This document shows, one piece after another, positions 33,972 to 41,938 of a DNA stretch of 64,000 bases. The stretch lies in the NCBI RefSeq assembly GCF_021531695.1, contig NZ_JADYUI010000009.1, positions 1 through 64,000 of the forward strand, in the 5' to 3' direction. The notes beneath the pieces were generated by a model. It did not search any database. It was not told the DNA's origin and saw nothing but the letters and a program-made list of their open reading frames with translations. Position numbers and translations under genes: made by a program. This DNA is from Roseburia hominis (GTDB lineage: Bacteria; Bacillota; Clostridia; Lachnospirales; Lachnospiraceae). Positions within the stretch are counted from its first letter, which is position 1. Each line of letters starts with the position of its first letter.

Positions 33972-34002
33972 TAGTATAAAAATGTAAAGGAGAATGTAAA
34001 GA

Positions 34003-34746
34003 ATGGAATTTAAAATTGTAGAAACATCATTAAACTTAAGAGTAGAAAGAAAATTTGGAAAAAAAAATAAAGATTATTTGTTGTCAAAGGATGTAGCTGA
34101 AGAACAACTTAAACTGGGAGCAGATGTATATTGCAATGTGGAATATATGGAATGTAATAATAAAAAATATATGGAAGCTTTTAAAAAAGCAGGATATGTT
34201 CCTTATAAAGGGTTGGATTCCTATAACCAAAGAGGAATCCTGTATATGGTAAGAAAGGATTATCTGGTAAAAGCTATTCATATGTTAGAAAATCCACATA
34301 TGATGCATATTCAGATTGAGAAAGAAGGGAAAAAAGTAGATATTATAACGATTAGAATCTTGGTTTCAGGCAGTGATGATGCAGATTACATTAGCAGAAA
34401 AGAACAGTGGAATAAAATTCTTAAGTATATTGATACTTTGGAGAATAAAGAAAATTTGTGCCTCACAGGAGATTTTAATCATGGAGTAATCAGTGAGGAA
34501 TATAAGGAAGACCAGGCAAGACAATATTTTAATTATCAGATGATTGTAAACTCGTTGAAGGAAAAGAATATATCACTGGCATCAATTGATGGAATGAGCT
34601 ACAAAGGATATATGAAGATTGACCATTTATGCACTTCTGAAAATCTGAATGTATTGGATGCTGCATATGTAGATGTATTTGGTGAGCATAGAATAATCGG
34701 AGTGCCTGATCATAGTATGATAGTGGCACGCATTGAGGTTGCTTAG
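34003..34746 (+). CDS. Endonuclease/exonuclease/phosphatase-fold protein
   Basis: 247 residues. The EEP catalytic signature is seen at the C-terminal half: LTGDFNHG (about 152-159), KIDHLCTS (about 206) and GVPDHSMIVARI at the end. The N-terminal metal Glu may be in CNVEYME (about 46). Members cut DNA, RNA or phosphoesters of sugars and lipids; relatives such as Ccr4 or 2'-phosphodiesterases act on RNA. AAAGGAG precedes the ATG. Next gene starts 10 bp after the stop. Confidence 0.75.
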   Translation: MEFKIVETSLNLRVERKFGKKNKDYLLSKDVAEEQLKLGADVYCNVEYMECNNKKYMEAFKKAGYVPYKGLDSYNQRGILYMVRKDYLVKAIHMLENPHMMHIQIEKEGKKVDIITIRILVSGSDDADYISRKEQWNKILKYIDTLENKENLCLTGDFNHGVISEEYKEDQARQYFNYQMIVNSLKEKNISLASIDGMSYKGYMKIDHLCTSENLNVLDAAYVDVFGEHRIIGVPDHSMIVARIEVA

Positions 34747-34756
34747 AGGTGATAAC

Positions 34757-35071
34757 ATGGAAAATAAAATAATAGCGGTAGATTTTGATGGTACTCTTAG
34801 CAAGGAAAAGTGGCCGGGTGTTGGAATTCCGAATCACCCATTGATTGAAAAATTGATTCATCTTCAAAAAGAGGGGAACAAAATCATTTTGTGGACTTGC
34901 AGAGAAGGTGAGGCATTGAAAAACGCAATCGAATGGTGTAAGGAGTTCAACCTGGTATTTGATGCAATTAATGATAATCTCCCAGAAGTACAAGAATTGT
35001 ATGGAAACAACTCCAGAAAGATTAGTTGTGACATTTACATTGATGATAAGAGTTACATTCCAGAATGGTAA
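34757..35071 (+). CDS. Small HAD-like hydrolase
   Basis: 104 residues from ATG 34757 with GAGGTGA upstream; the longer frame overlaps the previous gene and is less likely. HAD motif I IAVDFDGTLSKEKWPG, motif II ILWTCREG and motif IV DIYIDDKS are all present in a cap-less form, as in BT0820-like phosphatases. It probably dephosphorylates a small molecule or nucleic-acid end. Last gene before the tRNA-like RNA. Confidence 0.8.
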   Translation: MENKIIAVDFDGTLSKEKWPGVGIPNHPLIEKLIHLQKEGNKIILWTCREGEALKNAIEWCKEFNLVFDAINDNLPEVQELYGNNSRKISCDIYIDDKSYIPEW

Positions 35072-35075
35072 TTAA

Positions 35076-35199
35076 TTTTTACTATTTGCAAATAAATTAA
35101 CAGTGTAGATGTTTCAGTATTTATTGATAACATTTTTTAAGAACATCCTGTATAATTAGTTTGTAAGTAATTGATGGCTTACGAGACAAAATTATATAT
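35076..35199 (+). promoter_or_regulatory. Leader/promoter region of the tRNA-like RNA
   Basis: Contains the 20-bp motif repeated from 27755, then ACAGTGTAGATG resembling the arm of the 27732 terminator, then TTGATA (35124-35129) and TATAAT (35151-35156), with a longer-than-ideal 21-bp spacer. A GTAAG/CTTAC hairpin (35163-35182) precedes the RNA. Confidence 0.4.
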
Positions 35200-35313
35200 A
35201 GGGTGGTAGCTCAGCTGGGTAGAGCACTGATAAAAAAAGTTTCATGTTTGTGGAACTTACAGCAATCTTTTTGAGGGAATCTGTTGTCGTAGGTTCAAGT
35301 CCTACCCACCCTA
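35200..35313 (+). ncRNA. tRNA-like RNA with a 47-nt anticodon-loop expansion
   Basis: The acceptor stem AGGGTGG (35200-35206) pairs perfectly with CCACCCT (35306-35312), followed by A73. TA at 8-9, D-stem GCTC/GAGC (35209-35212, 35222-35225) with a GG-containing loop, T-stem GTAGG/CCTAC with loop TTCAAGT (35289-35305) and a 5-nt variable region are all canonical. The anticodon stem CTGAT/ATCTG (35227-35231, 35279-35283; one mismatch) encloses 47 nt instead of 7, including an inner hairpin AAGTTTC-8 nt-GGAACTT (35237-35258). No CCA is encoded. It ends 66 bp before a Ro60-like gene; bacterial Y RNAs (YrlA) also mimic tRNA and partner Ro60. Alternative: a tRNA with an inserted intron-like sequence. 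Confidence 0.75.
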
Positions 35314-35317
35314 TGCG

Positions 35318-35341
35318 AGTGAGATAGCTCAATGGAGAGTA
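35318..35341 (+). ncRNA. Second tRNA-like 5' half
   Basis: Directly after the tRNA-like RNA, AGTGAGA-TA-GCTC-AATGGA-GAGT-A has the acceptor 5' strand, U8-A9 and complete D-arm of a tRNA, but the sequence then runs into A-rich leader of the next gene with no T-arm or 3' acceptor strand. It is a partial or decayed tRNA-like module, or a D-arm-like element in the mRNA leader. Confidence 0.45.
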
Positions 35342-35379
35342 TGCAAAAAGAAAACCCAAAATAAAGGAGGTTGAAGATA

Positions 35380-36834
35380 ATGACATTTGCTGATGCGATA
35401 AAGAATGATGAAAAACATATAGTTACAGAAAATGGAGCCTTTGCATTAAATACAACAGATGATGCAAGGCTCAATTTTTTTAGCACAGTAGGATCTTTAA
35501 GAAATACCAGTGAAAACAGGAAAAAGGTGTTGTTAGCAGAGGCTTATAAACAAGATCCATTATTTGCTGTGAAAACGTTGTTTTATGCTCGTGATATTCG
35601 GGAAGGATTGGGCGAGAGAAAGACATTTCGGAGTCTTCTGCGATATTTGGCAGAGTATCATCCAGAGGCTGTAAGACCAAATCTTGATTTGGTAGGTGTT
35701 TATGGAAGATACGACGATTTATATTGTCTTATCGGTACTCCGGTTGAGGAGGATATGTGGGCTGCGATGAAGAAACAGTTCGAGGAGGATTTGTGCAACC
35801 TTGGTCAGAATAAGGAAATTTCACTTCTTGCGAAATGGATAAAGACTGCAGACTCGAAATCAGAGCGGACGAAACAGTTAGGTATCCTTACAGCAGAAAA
35901 ATTAGGATATCCGGTATATAATTTCAAGCGTATCGTTCGTTCTATGCGAAAGCAAATAGGAGTTATTGAGGGATTGATGTCTGCCGGAAGATGGGATGAA
36001 ATTGAATATTCAGAGGTATCCAGCCGTGCGATGATGATTTATCGCAACTCCTTTCTGAAACACGATAAAGAAAGATTTCAGGAATACATTGGCAATGCAT
36101 TAAAAGGAAAGGAAGTCATTCATTCTGCTGATTTATTTCCGTATGATATCGTAGAGAAAATTTTATATCAACAGGAAGAAGATAGCAAGGTGTTGGAAGC
36201 ACAGTGGAGGCAGTTGCCAGATTATGTAGGTGAAGAGACACCGGCAATTGTTATGGCAGATGTATCTGGTTCAATGTGGGGGAGACCGATGGCAACTTCC
36301 ATAGGACTTGCAATCTATTTCGCAGAAAGAAATAAAGGTGCATATCATAATCTGTTTATGACTTTTAGTAGTAGTCCAAAGATAGTTGTTTTGAAAGGAG
36401 AAACACTGGAACAGAAAATTAAGTATGTATCAAGGGCTGAATGGGGAATGAGTACAAATTTGAGAGCAGCTTTTGATAAGGTATTGGAGATTGCGGTTAA
36501 GAATCATGTGGCACCTTGCGAAATGCCAAAATCCATAATCGTAATCTCTGATATGGAAATTGACCGTTGTGAGGATAGGGAATGGACATTCTATGACGGA
36601 ATGAAGGCGAAGTTTTGCGAACAAGGATATAAAATTCCCAATATAGTATTTTGGAATGTAAATAGCAGGCATGATGTATTTCATGCAGACAGTACTCGTG
36701 TCGGAGTTCAATTGTGCAGTGGACAGTCCATAAGTGTGTTTAAACAGTTAATGGAATGTATTGGTAAGACGCCGGTTGAAATGATGGAAAAGGTTATTAA
36801 CTCAGAGCGATATGAGTGTATTACCATTGAGTAA
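35380..36834 (+). CDS. Ro60/TROVE-like DUF2828-vWA protein
   Basis: 484 residues from ATG 35380 with AAGGAGG 9 nt upstream. The N-terminal 280 residues are alpha-helical repeats of the TROVE-like DUF2828 type (NFFSTVGSLRNT..AVKTLFYARDIREGLGERKTFRSLLRYLAEYHPEA..). The C-terminal von Willebrand A domain has the MIDAS motif DVSGSM (about 293-298), a Thr in the STNLRAAFDKV segment and VISDMEID. Ro60-type proteins bind misfolded RNAs and Y RNAs in a helical ring. The tRNA-like RNA ends 66 bp upstream, recalling Ro-Y RNA gene pairs. An RNA-surveillance role is inferred. Confidence 0.78.
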   Translation: MTFADAIKNDEKHIVTENGAFALNTTDDARLNFFSTVGSLRNTSENRKKVLLAEAYKQDPLFAVKTLFYARDIREGLGERKTFRSLLRYLAEYHPEAVRPNLDLVGVYGRYDDLYCLIGTPVEEDMWAAMKKQFEEDLCNLGQNKEISLLAKWIKTADSKSERTKQLGILTAEKLGYPVYNFKRIVRSMRKQIGVIEGLMSAGRWDEIEYSEVSSRAMMIYRNSFLKHDKERFQEYIGNALKGKEVIHSADLFPYDIVEKILYQQEEDSKVLEAQWRQLPDYVGEETPAIVMADVSGSMWGRPMATSIGLAIYFAERNKGAYHNLFMTFSSSPKIVVLKGETLEQKIKYVSRAEWGMSTNLRAAFDKVLEIAVKNHVAPCEMPKSIIVISDMEIDRCEDREWTFYDGMKAKFCEQGYKIPNIVFWNVNSRHDVFHADSTRVGVQLCSGQSISVFKQLMECIGKTPVEMMEKVINSERYECITIE

Positions 36835-36857
36835 TTTGTGAAGCTTACAAAACAAAA

Positions 36858-36923
36858 CCCCCGCTCAAGTTAAATATTTTCTAATTATGCCAGATGGATC
36901 AGAAATTCCATATGGCTTTTTTT
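36858..36923 (+). terminator. Island intergenic block 4 with terminator
   Basis: CCCCCGCTCAAGTTAAATATTT corresponds to block 1, followed by a diverged stem GCCAGATGGA / TCCATATGGC and TTTTTTT. It terminates the Ro-like gene. Confidence 0.75.
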
Positions 36924-36957
36924 GAGTCAGAATGGGAAAGCAAAAGAGGAGGTGCCT

Positions 36958-37332
36958 ATGGACGTAAATAACATAGGAAATAATATTGTAAAACTACGTA
37001 CTTCCAGAGGGTTAACGCAAGAAGCATTAGGAAGACAGATAGGATTAACACCGAGTGCAATATCAAATATTGAAAAGTCATCAAGTTATCCTTCTGTAGA
37101 TACTTTGATAAAGATTGCGGATTTCTTTGGAGTGACATTAGATTACTTATCATCTGATGCAGATAGTAAAGAACTTGATAAACTTCATCTCAAATCAAAA
37201 TTACTTACAGCCGAAATGTTCTTAAAGTCAGGACTACAGCAAAAATATTCATTCGAGATAGATAGTAAGAAATATTTCTTTGAAGAAGGAGTGAATGGCA
37301 TAAACTACAGTGTATCAGAGGAAGGGAAGTGA
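36958..37332 (+). CDS. XRE-family helix-turn-helix regulator
   Basis: 124 residues from ATG 36958 with AGGAGGTG upstream. The N-terminal HTH (IGNNIVKLRTSRGLTQEALGRQIGLTPSAISNIEKSSSYPSVDTLIKIADFFGVTLDYLSS) is complete; the C-terminal 50 residues may bind a ligand or dimerise. It is the only DNA-binding regulator inside the island and may control it. Confidence 0.88.
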   Translation: MDVNNIGNNIVKLRTSRGLTQEALGRQIGLTPSAISNIEKSSSYPSVDTLIKIADFFGVTLDYLSSDADSKELDKLHLKSKLLTAEMFLKSGLQQKYSFEIDSKKYFFEEGVNGINYSVSEEGK

Positions 37333-37450
37333 TATGGAACAGGAAAATATGGGATGCCAAAAAGCAACTGAATAGTTGCATACTCTTCGTACAGATAGAT
37401 ACGTGGATAATTCTGAGTATGGTCGTTGGTAGTAAGATGGAGGATAAAGC

Positions 37451-37564
37451 ATGACCGGCTCGGGTGCAAAATTTCTGGTATTTGAACATGGAAAAGCAAT
37501 CCCGCTTGCAAAATTGAAAAGTGTAGATACATTGGGAGAGTTTCTATATCGGAAACTCTCTTAA
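37451..37564 (+). CDS. 37-residue small protein
   Basis: GATGGAGGATAAAGC precedes the ATG; product MTGSGAKFLVFEHGKAIPLA.. ends LGEFLYRKLS. A good ribosome-binding site and protein-like composition argue for translation. Not recognised. The preceding 37333-37450 shows only a 13-codon frame. Confidence 0.45.
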   Translation: MTGSGAKFLVFEHGKAIPLAKLKSVDTLGEFLYRKLS

Positions 37565-37601
37565 ATTTACGTAAGTAGTCGGAAGAAAGAGGGAAATAAA
37601 G

Positions 37602-38318
37602 ATGCATTATGTGATTGGAGATATACACAATGAAGCAAAAAAACTGGATAATATTCTGGAGCAAATTCAACTGACAAGTGATGATGAGTTGATTGTGCTT
37701 GGAGATTTGTTTGATAGAGGCAATGAGCCGGATCCGGTAGATGTTTATCTGATGATAACCGCATTACAGGGACGTTTTATCTGGATAAGAGGCAATCATG
37801 ATCAATGGTTAGCTGATTATATTAAGAAGTATTTTTCGCTGGCGGAAAAAGAAAGAAAAAAATTGTTTTCTTATACTTACAATTCCTTTGACTTAATAAA
37901 GCAAAGAATGACAGAAGTTGATATGTTAAATCTTGCTAATACAATACTAAAATTACCGCTTCAGACTGAGCTTGATATAGATGGAAAGAAATATTTGTTT
38001 GCACATGCGATGACATCAAATCCTTTCAAAAGTGAAATAAGCGATTATTATATGATGGGTAATTGGGCTCTGGATTTATTTTTCATAGAAGGAATAGAAG
38101 GCTATATTTCATTATGTGGACATACTCCTACAGGTACGCTCCTAATGGAAAAGCCAGGAAGATATTTAGAGAAAGATAAGAATTCAATCTGGGTCAATCA
38201 AAAAGAAAACGTATATCTTTTAGACTGTGGATGTGGATTTGCGAGTGGAAAATTAGCATGCCTATGTCTTGAAACAGGGGAACGCTTTTATTCAAAAAAT
38301 AATCTTCTGGAATTCTGA
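37602..38318 (+). CDS. PP2A/ApaH-type metallophosphoesterase
   Basis: 238 residues with GDIHNE (6-11), VLGDLFDRG (about 32-40), IRGNHDQW (about 64-71), a LFAHAMTS His and LCGHTPTG. The same family as the enzyme at 26949 but clearly diverged. AAAGAGGG lies upstream. Role in the island unknown; end-phosphate or protein phosphatase activity is plausible. Confidence 0.88.
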   Translation: MHYVIGDIHNEAKKLDNILEQIQLTSDDELIVLGDLFDRGNEPDPVDVYLMITALQGRFIWIRGNHDQWLADYIKKYFSLAEKERKKLFSYTYNSFDLIKQRMTEVDMLNLANTILKLPLQTELDIDGKKYLFAHAMTSNPFKSEISDYYMMGNWALDLFFIEGIEGYISLCGHTPTGTLLMEKPGRYLEKDKNSIWVNQKENVYLLDCGCGFASGKLACLCLETGERFYSKNNLLEF

Positions 38319-38328
38319 GTGATTAGGA

Positions 38329-38413
38329 AGAGTTGCAAATGCAAAGTCATTGGAATATACTTTACATTAGTTGAACAAGCAGTAAAAATCATATGGAAAA
38401 AGGTCTAACAGGG
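38329..38413 (+). pseudogene. Internal-deletion scar of a DUF1703 gene
   Basis: The first 68 bp match the upstream region and start codon of the DUF1703 gene (17571-17650). Directly after CATATGGAAA the sequence continues as AAAGGTCTAACAGGGTGAAAG, matching the gene's last codons and stop (19313-19339). About 1.67 kb has been deleted, probably through GGAAA microhomology, leaving a 7-codon frame. Confidence 0.8.
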
Positions 38414-38420
38414 TGAAAGA

Positions 38421-39377
38421 ATGACACTTCAACAGTTAAAATATGTAACAACAGTAGCAGAGACAGGAACGATTACGGAAGCAGCAAATAAGCTTTATAT
38501 CTCACAGCCGAGTCTTACGAATGCGATTCATGAATTAGAAAAAGAAATGAATATCACAATTTTTCACAGGACGAACAAAGGAATCAGTCTTTCGAAAGAG
38601 GGAGAAAGTTTTTTGGGATATGCCAGACAGGTATTAGAGCAGGCTGCCATTCTTGAAGACAAATATAAAGGAAATGATGGTGGCAAAAAGCAGTTTTGCG
38701 TGTCTACCCAGCATTATTCCTTTGCAGTCAATGCATTTGTGGATTTGATTAAAAAATATGGTCAGGAAGAATATGATTTCAGCTTAAGAGAGACACAGAC
38801 TTATGAAATCATTGAAGATGTGGCACGCATGCGAAGTGAGATAGGGATTCTTTTTCTGAATGATTTTAACGAAACGGTAATCAATAAGATTTTAAAATCC
38901 AACAATTTGGAATTTCATCAGCTTTTTGTTGCAAAACCGCATGTATTTATCAGCAGAAAGCATCCGCTTGCAGAGAAAAAAATCATTACGAATGAAGAAT
39001 TGGAATCTTATCCGTATCTTTCGTTTGAACAGGGAGAACATAATTCTTTTTATTTCTCAGAAGAAATTTTTTCCGCTTTTGAGCGAAAGAAAAACATAAG
39101 GGTAAGAGACCGTGCAACTTTGTTTAATCTTTTAATCGGATTAAACGGATATACCGTATGCAGCGGAGTCATTGATAAAAAATTAAATGGAAAAGACATT
39201 ATTGCAGTTCCACTGGCAGATGAAAGTGATATGCGGATTGGTTATATCACTCACCGGAAAGGAATGATGAGCAGACTGGGAACTACGTATCTTCTGGCAT
39301 TAAAAAAATATTTAAATTCACCTACCACACAGCCTCAGACAAAAGCTGCGAAGCAGCGACAGATACGCATTACGTAG
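38421..39377 (+). CDS. LysR-family transcriptional regulator next to metE
   Basis: 318 residues: N-terminal winged HTH (MTLQQLKYVTTVAETGTITEAANKLYISQPSLTNAIHELEKEMNITIFHRTNKGISLS) and a periplasmic-binding-protein-like effector domain (residues about 92-300). Its position 170 bp before metE on the same strand suggests control of methionine synthesis, in the manner of MetR or CysB-type regulators. The last residues (TQPQTKAAKQRQIRIT) are encoded by the arm of a large hairpin and are probably not conserved. Confidence 0.88.
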   Translation: MTLQQLKYVTTVAETGTITEAANKLYISQPSLTNAIHELEKEMNITIFHRTNKGISLSKEGESFLGYARQVLEQAAILEDKYKGNDGGKKQFCVSTQHYSFAVNAFVDLIKKYGQEEYDFSLRETQTYEIIEDVARMRSEIGILFLNDFNETVINKILKSNNLEFHQLFVAKPHVFISRKHPLAEKKIITNEELESYPYLSFEQGEHNSFYFSEEIFSAFERKKNIRVRDRATLFNLLIGLNGYTVCSGVIDKKLNGKDIIAVPLADESDMRIGYITHRKGMMSRLGTTYLLALKKYLNSPTTQPQTKAAKQRQIRIT

Positions 39378-39405
39378 CTGGTCTGTGGCTTGTCTGTGTG
39401 GTTGC
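39325..39405 (+). terminator. Long stem-loop overlapping the LysR stop
   Basis: CCACACAG..CAGACAA near 39325-39342 pairs with TTGTCTGTGTGG near 39391-39404, enclosing AAGCTGCG/ CAGC sub-hairpins; no long U-tract follows. Confidence 0.4.
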
Positions 39406-39433
39406 TGTGAATAATTCGGAATAAAGATTCATG

Positions 39434-39474
39434 ATATGGGTTCTCCATAGCTTAAAACTATGGAGAACCCATAT
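39434..39474. terminator. Perfect 17-bp hairpin between lysR and metE
   Basis: ATATGGGTTCTCCATAG (39434-39450), loop CTTAAAA, then CTATGGAGAACCCATAT (39458-39474). It could terminate lysR transcription or separate it from the metE promoter. Confidence 0.65.
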
Positions 39475-39495
39475 TTATAGATATTATTCAATTCA

Positions 39496-39538
39496 CTCCA
39501 AACAAAATATAATGAAAACAACAAGATAAAGTTTGGAG
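39496..39538 (+). promoter_or_regulatory. metE promoter with an inverted repeat covering the ribosome-binding site
   Basis: CTCCAAAC (39496-39503) and GTTTGGAG (39531-39538) are exact inverted repeats; the right arm contains the metE Shine-Dalgarno. TATAAT (39508-39513) lies between them. If transcription starts upstream, the repeat would hide the ribosome-binding site; if it starts after this -10, the left arm may be an operator. Confidence 0.5.
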
Positions 39539-39546
39539 GATATATT

Positions 39547-41817
39547 ATGCAGACATCAGTGATTGGATTTCCAAGAATCGGAACGTTAAGAGAATTAAAA
39601 TTTGCTTCTGAAAAATATTTCAGAAAAGAAATTGATTCAGATGAACTTGAAAAAACAGCGGAAACTTTAAGACAAACACATTGGAACACACAAAAAGCAG
39701 CAGGAATTGATTATATTTCCAGCAACGATTTTTCCTTTTATGATCTGGTTTTGGATACAGCCGTATTATTGGGTATTGTTCCGAAACGTTATCAGGAATT
39801 GAAGCTGTCTGATTTAGATACTTATTTTGCAATGGCGCGCGGATATCAGGGAGAGTGTGGTGATGTAAAGGCACTGGCAATGAAAAAATGGTTTAATACC
39901 AATTATCATTATATTGTTCCTGAAGTGGAAGATGATATGGAAATAAAACTTTCCGGGAATAAGCCGTTGCAGGAATATAAAGAGGCAAAGGCACTTGGAA
40001 TCGAAACAAAACCGGTTGTAATTGGGGCATACACCATGTTAAAGCTATGCAGATATACCGGAAAGAAAAAGGCATGTGATTTTCTGGATGAAATCTGTAA
40101 AGCTTATCAGGAATTAATTGCGCAATGTGAGAAAGAGCAGATTGCATGGATTCAGTTTGATGAGCCGGCACTTGTGCAGGATATGGAAAAAGAAGATGTG
40201 GAATTATTCCATAAAATTTATGAACAGATTCTGCCGCATGCAAAGAAGTGTCAGATTCTGTTACAGACCTATTTCGGAGATGTAAGGGATATTTATCCTG
40301 ATTTAATCAAAATGCCATTTGCAGGAATCGGACTTGATTTTATTGAGGGAAAAGAAACGTTTCAGCTTATTGAGAAATATGGTTTCCCGGAAGACAAGCT
40401 TTTGTTTGCGGGACTGGTGAATGGAAAAAATATCTGGAAAAATCATTATGAAAAGACATTACAGATTCTGGATGCGTTACGGGAGAAAAAGATTCAGGTC
40501 GTATTGTCCACCTCTTGTTCATTGCAGCATGTGCCTTATACTTTAAAGCATGAACAAAAATTGTCACAGGAATACCTGTCCTATTTTGCGTTTGCAGAGG
40601 AAAAGTTAATAGAACTTCAGGAATTAAGTGCCCTTGCAGAAAACAACGAATACAGGAAAGATGCCGTTTATCTGAAAAATCAAAAACTGTTTGCCGGAGA
40701 TAGAAAGTGTGAAAATGAGGACGTAAAAAGAAGAATGGCGCTTGTGACAGAACAGGATTATATCCGGCTTCCACAGCGAAAGGAACGTCAGCAGTTACAG
40801 AAAAAAGTACTGAAGCTGCCGGAACTTCCGACCACCACCATCGGTTCTTTCCCACAGACAAAAGAGGTAAAGGCGAATCGGTCTGCTTTCCGTAAGGGAG
40901 AAAAAACCGAACAGGAATATGTAGAATTTAATAAGAAAAAAATTGCAGAATGTATTACATGGCAGGAAGAAATCGGACTGGATGTGCTGGTGCATGGAGA
41001 ATATGAAAGAAATGATATGGTAGAATATTTCGGGGAAGCTCTTGGTGGTTTTCTCTTTACAGAAAAAGCATGGGTACAATCTTATGGTACAAGATGCGTA
41101 AAGCCGCCGATTATCTGGGGAGATGTTTATCGTAAAAAGCCGATAACCGTTGCGTGGTCTGTCTATGCCCAGTCCTTAACGGAAAAAGTCGTAAAGGGAA
41201 TGCTGACCGGACCGGTTACCATCTTAAACTGGTCATTCCCGCGCGAAGATATTTCCATCAAAGAATCTATTTCCCAAATCGCACTGGCAATTCGGGATGA
41301 AGTATTGGACTTAGAAGCAAATGGAATTAAAATGATACAGATTGATGAGGCTGCGTTGCGGGAAAAACTTCCGCTCAGAAAGTCAGACTGGTACAAAGAA
41401 TATCTTGATTTTGCAATTCCGGCTTTCCGTCTGACCCATAGTGGGGTGAAACCGGAAACACAGATTCACACGCATATGTGTTACAGTGAGTTTACGGACA
41501 TTATTCCGGCAATTGACGATATGGATGCAGATGTTATTACTTTTGAGGCATCACGCTCGGATTTACAGATTCTGGATTCTTTACGGGAACACAATTTTGA
41601 AACAGAAGTAGGACCGGGAGTTTATGATATTCATTCTCCAAGAGTGCCATCTGTGGAAGAGATTGTAAATGCATTACATATTATGCTTACCAAAGTAGAC
41701 AGGGAGAAATTGTGGGTAAATCCTGATTGCGGTCTGAAAACGAGAGGGGTAGCAGAAACAGATGCCAGTCTTAGAAATATGGTAAAAGCAGCAAAACAAA
41801 TAAGAAATCAGGGATAG
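39547..41817 (+). CDS. metE: Cobalamin-independent methionine synthase
   Basis: 756 residues, full length. N-terminal barrel begins [21 protein letters not shown]; the C-terminal catalytic barrel begins [18 protein letters not shown] and holds the zinc/substrate sequence HTHMCYSEF (His and Cys ligands), [15 protein letters not shown] and the final [10 protein letters not shown] with the last Cys ligand. It transfers the methyl group of 5-methyl-tetrahydropteroyl-polyglutamate to homocysteine. It is monocistronic between two hairpins and probably controlled by the upstream LysR protein. Confidence 0.97.
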   Translation: MQTSVIGFPRIGTLRELKFASEKYFRKEIDSDELEKTAETLRQTHWNTQKAAGIDYISSNDFSFYDLVLDTAVLLGIVPKRYQELKLSDLDTYFAMARGYQGECGDVKALAMKKWFNTNYHYIVPEVEDDMEIKLSGNKPLQEYKEAKALGIETKPVVIGAYTMLKLCRYTGKKKACDFLDEICKAYQELIAQCEKEQIAWIQFDEPALVQDMEKEDVELFHKIYEQILPHAKKCQILLQTYFGDVRDIYPDLIKMPFAGIGLDFIEGKETFQLIEKYGFPEDKLLFAGLVNGKNIWKNHYEKTLQILDALREKKIQVVLSTSCSLQHVPYTLKHEQKLSQEYLSYFAFAEEKLIELQELSALAENNEYRKDAVYLKNQKLFAGDRKCENEDVKRRMALVTEQDYIRLPQRKERQQLQKKVLKLPELPTTTIGSFPQTKEVKANRSAFRKGEKTEQEYVEFNKKKIAECITWQEEIGLDVLVHGEYERNDMVEYFGEALGGFLFTEKAWVQSYGTRCVKPPIIWGDVYRKKPITVAWSVYAQSLTEKVVKGMLTGPVTILNWSFPREDISIKESISQIALAIRDEVLDLEANGIKMIQIDEAALREKLPLRKSDWYKEYLDFAIPAFRLTHSGVKPETQIHTHMCYSEFTDIIPAIDDMDADVITFEASRSDLQILDSLREHNFETEVGPGVYDIHSPRVPSVEEIVNALHIMLTKVDREKLWVNPDCGLKTRGVAETDASLRNMVKAAKQIRNQG

Positions 41818-41831
41818 AGATTTAAGTAAGA

Positions 41832-41885
41832 GGCTGTCGTTTTAGCGAATGAAATTCATTCGTGAAGCGGCAGCTTTCATTTTGT
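41832..41885 (+). terminator. metE terminator
   Basis: GGCTGTCG..CGGCAGC brackets GCGAATGAAATTCATTCGT, giving a long stem followed by TTTCATTTTGTTGTTTT. Confidence 0.7.
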
Positions 41886-41938
41886 TGTTTTAAGAATAAA
41901 AAAGATAGTGGTGAATTTACAGATTTCGCCAGAAAGGA

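Noticed and set aside
35192-35386. Minus-strand 64-codon frame across the tRNA-like RNA
   Set aside because: It runs over a clear tRNA cloverleaf and has no ribosome-binding site.
25102-36923. CRISPR array or integron attC sites
   Set aside because: The repeats are few, irregularly spaced and lie at gene ends; no spacers of constant length, no cas genes and no integrase are present.
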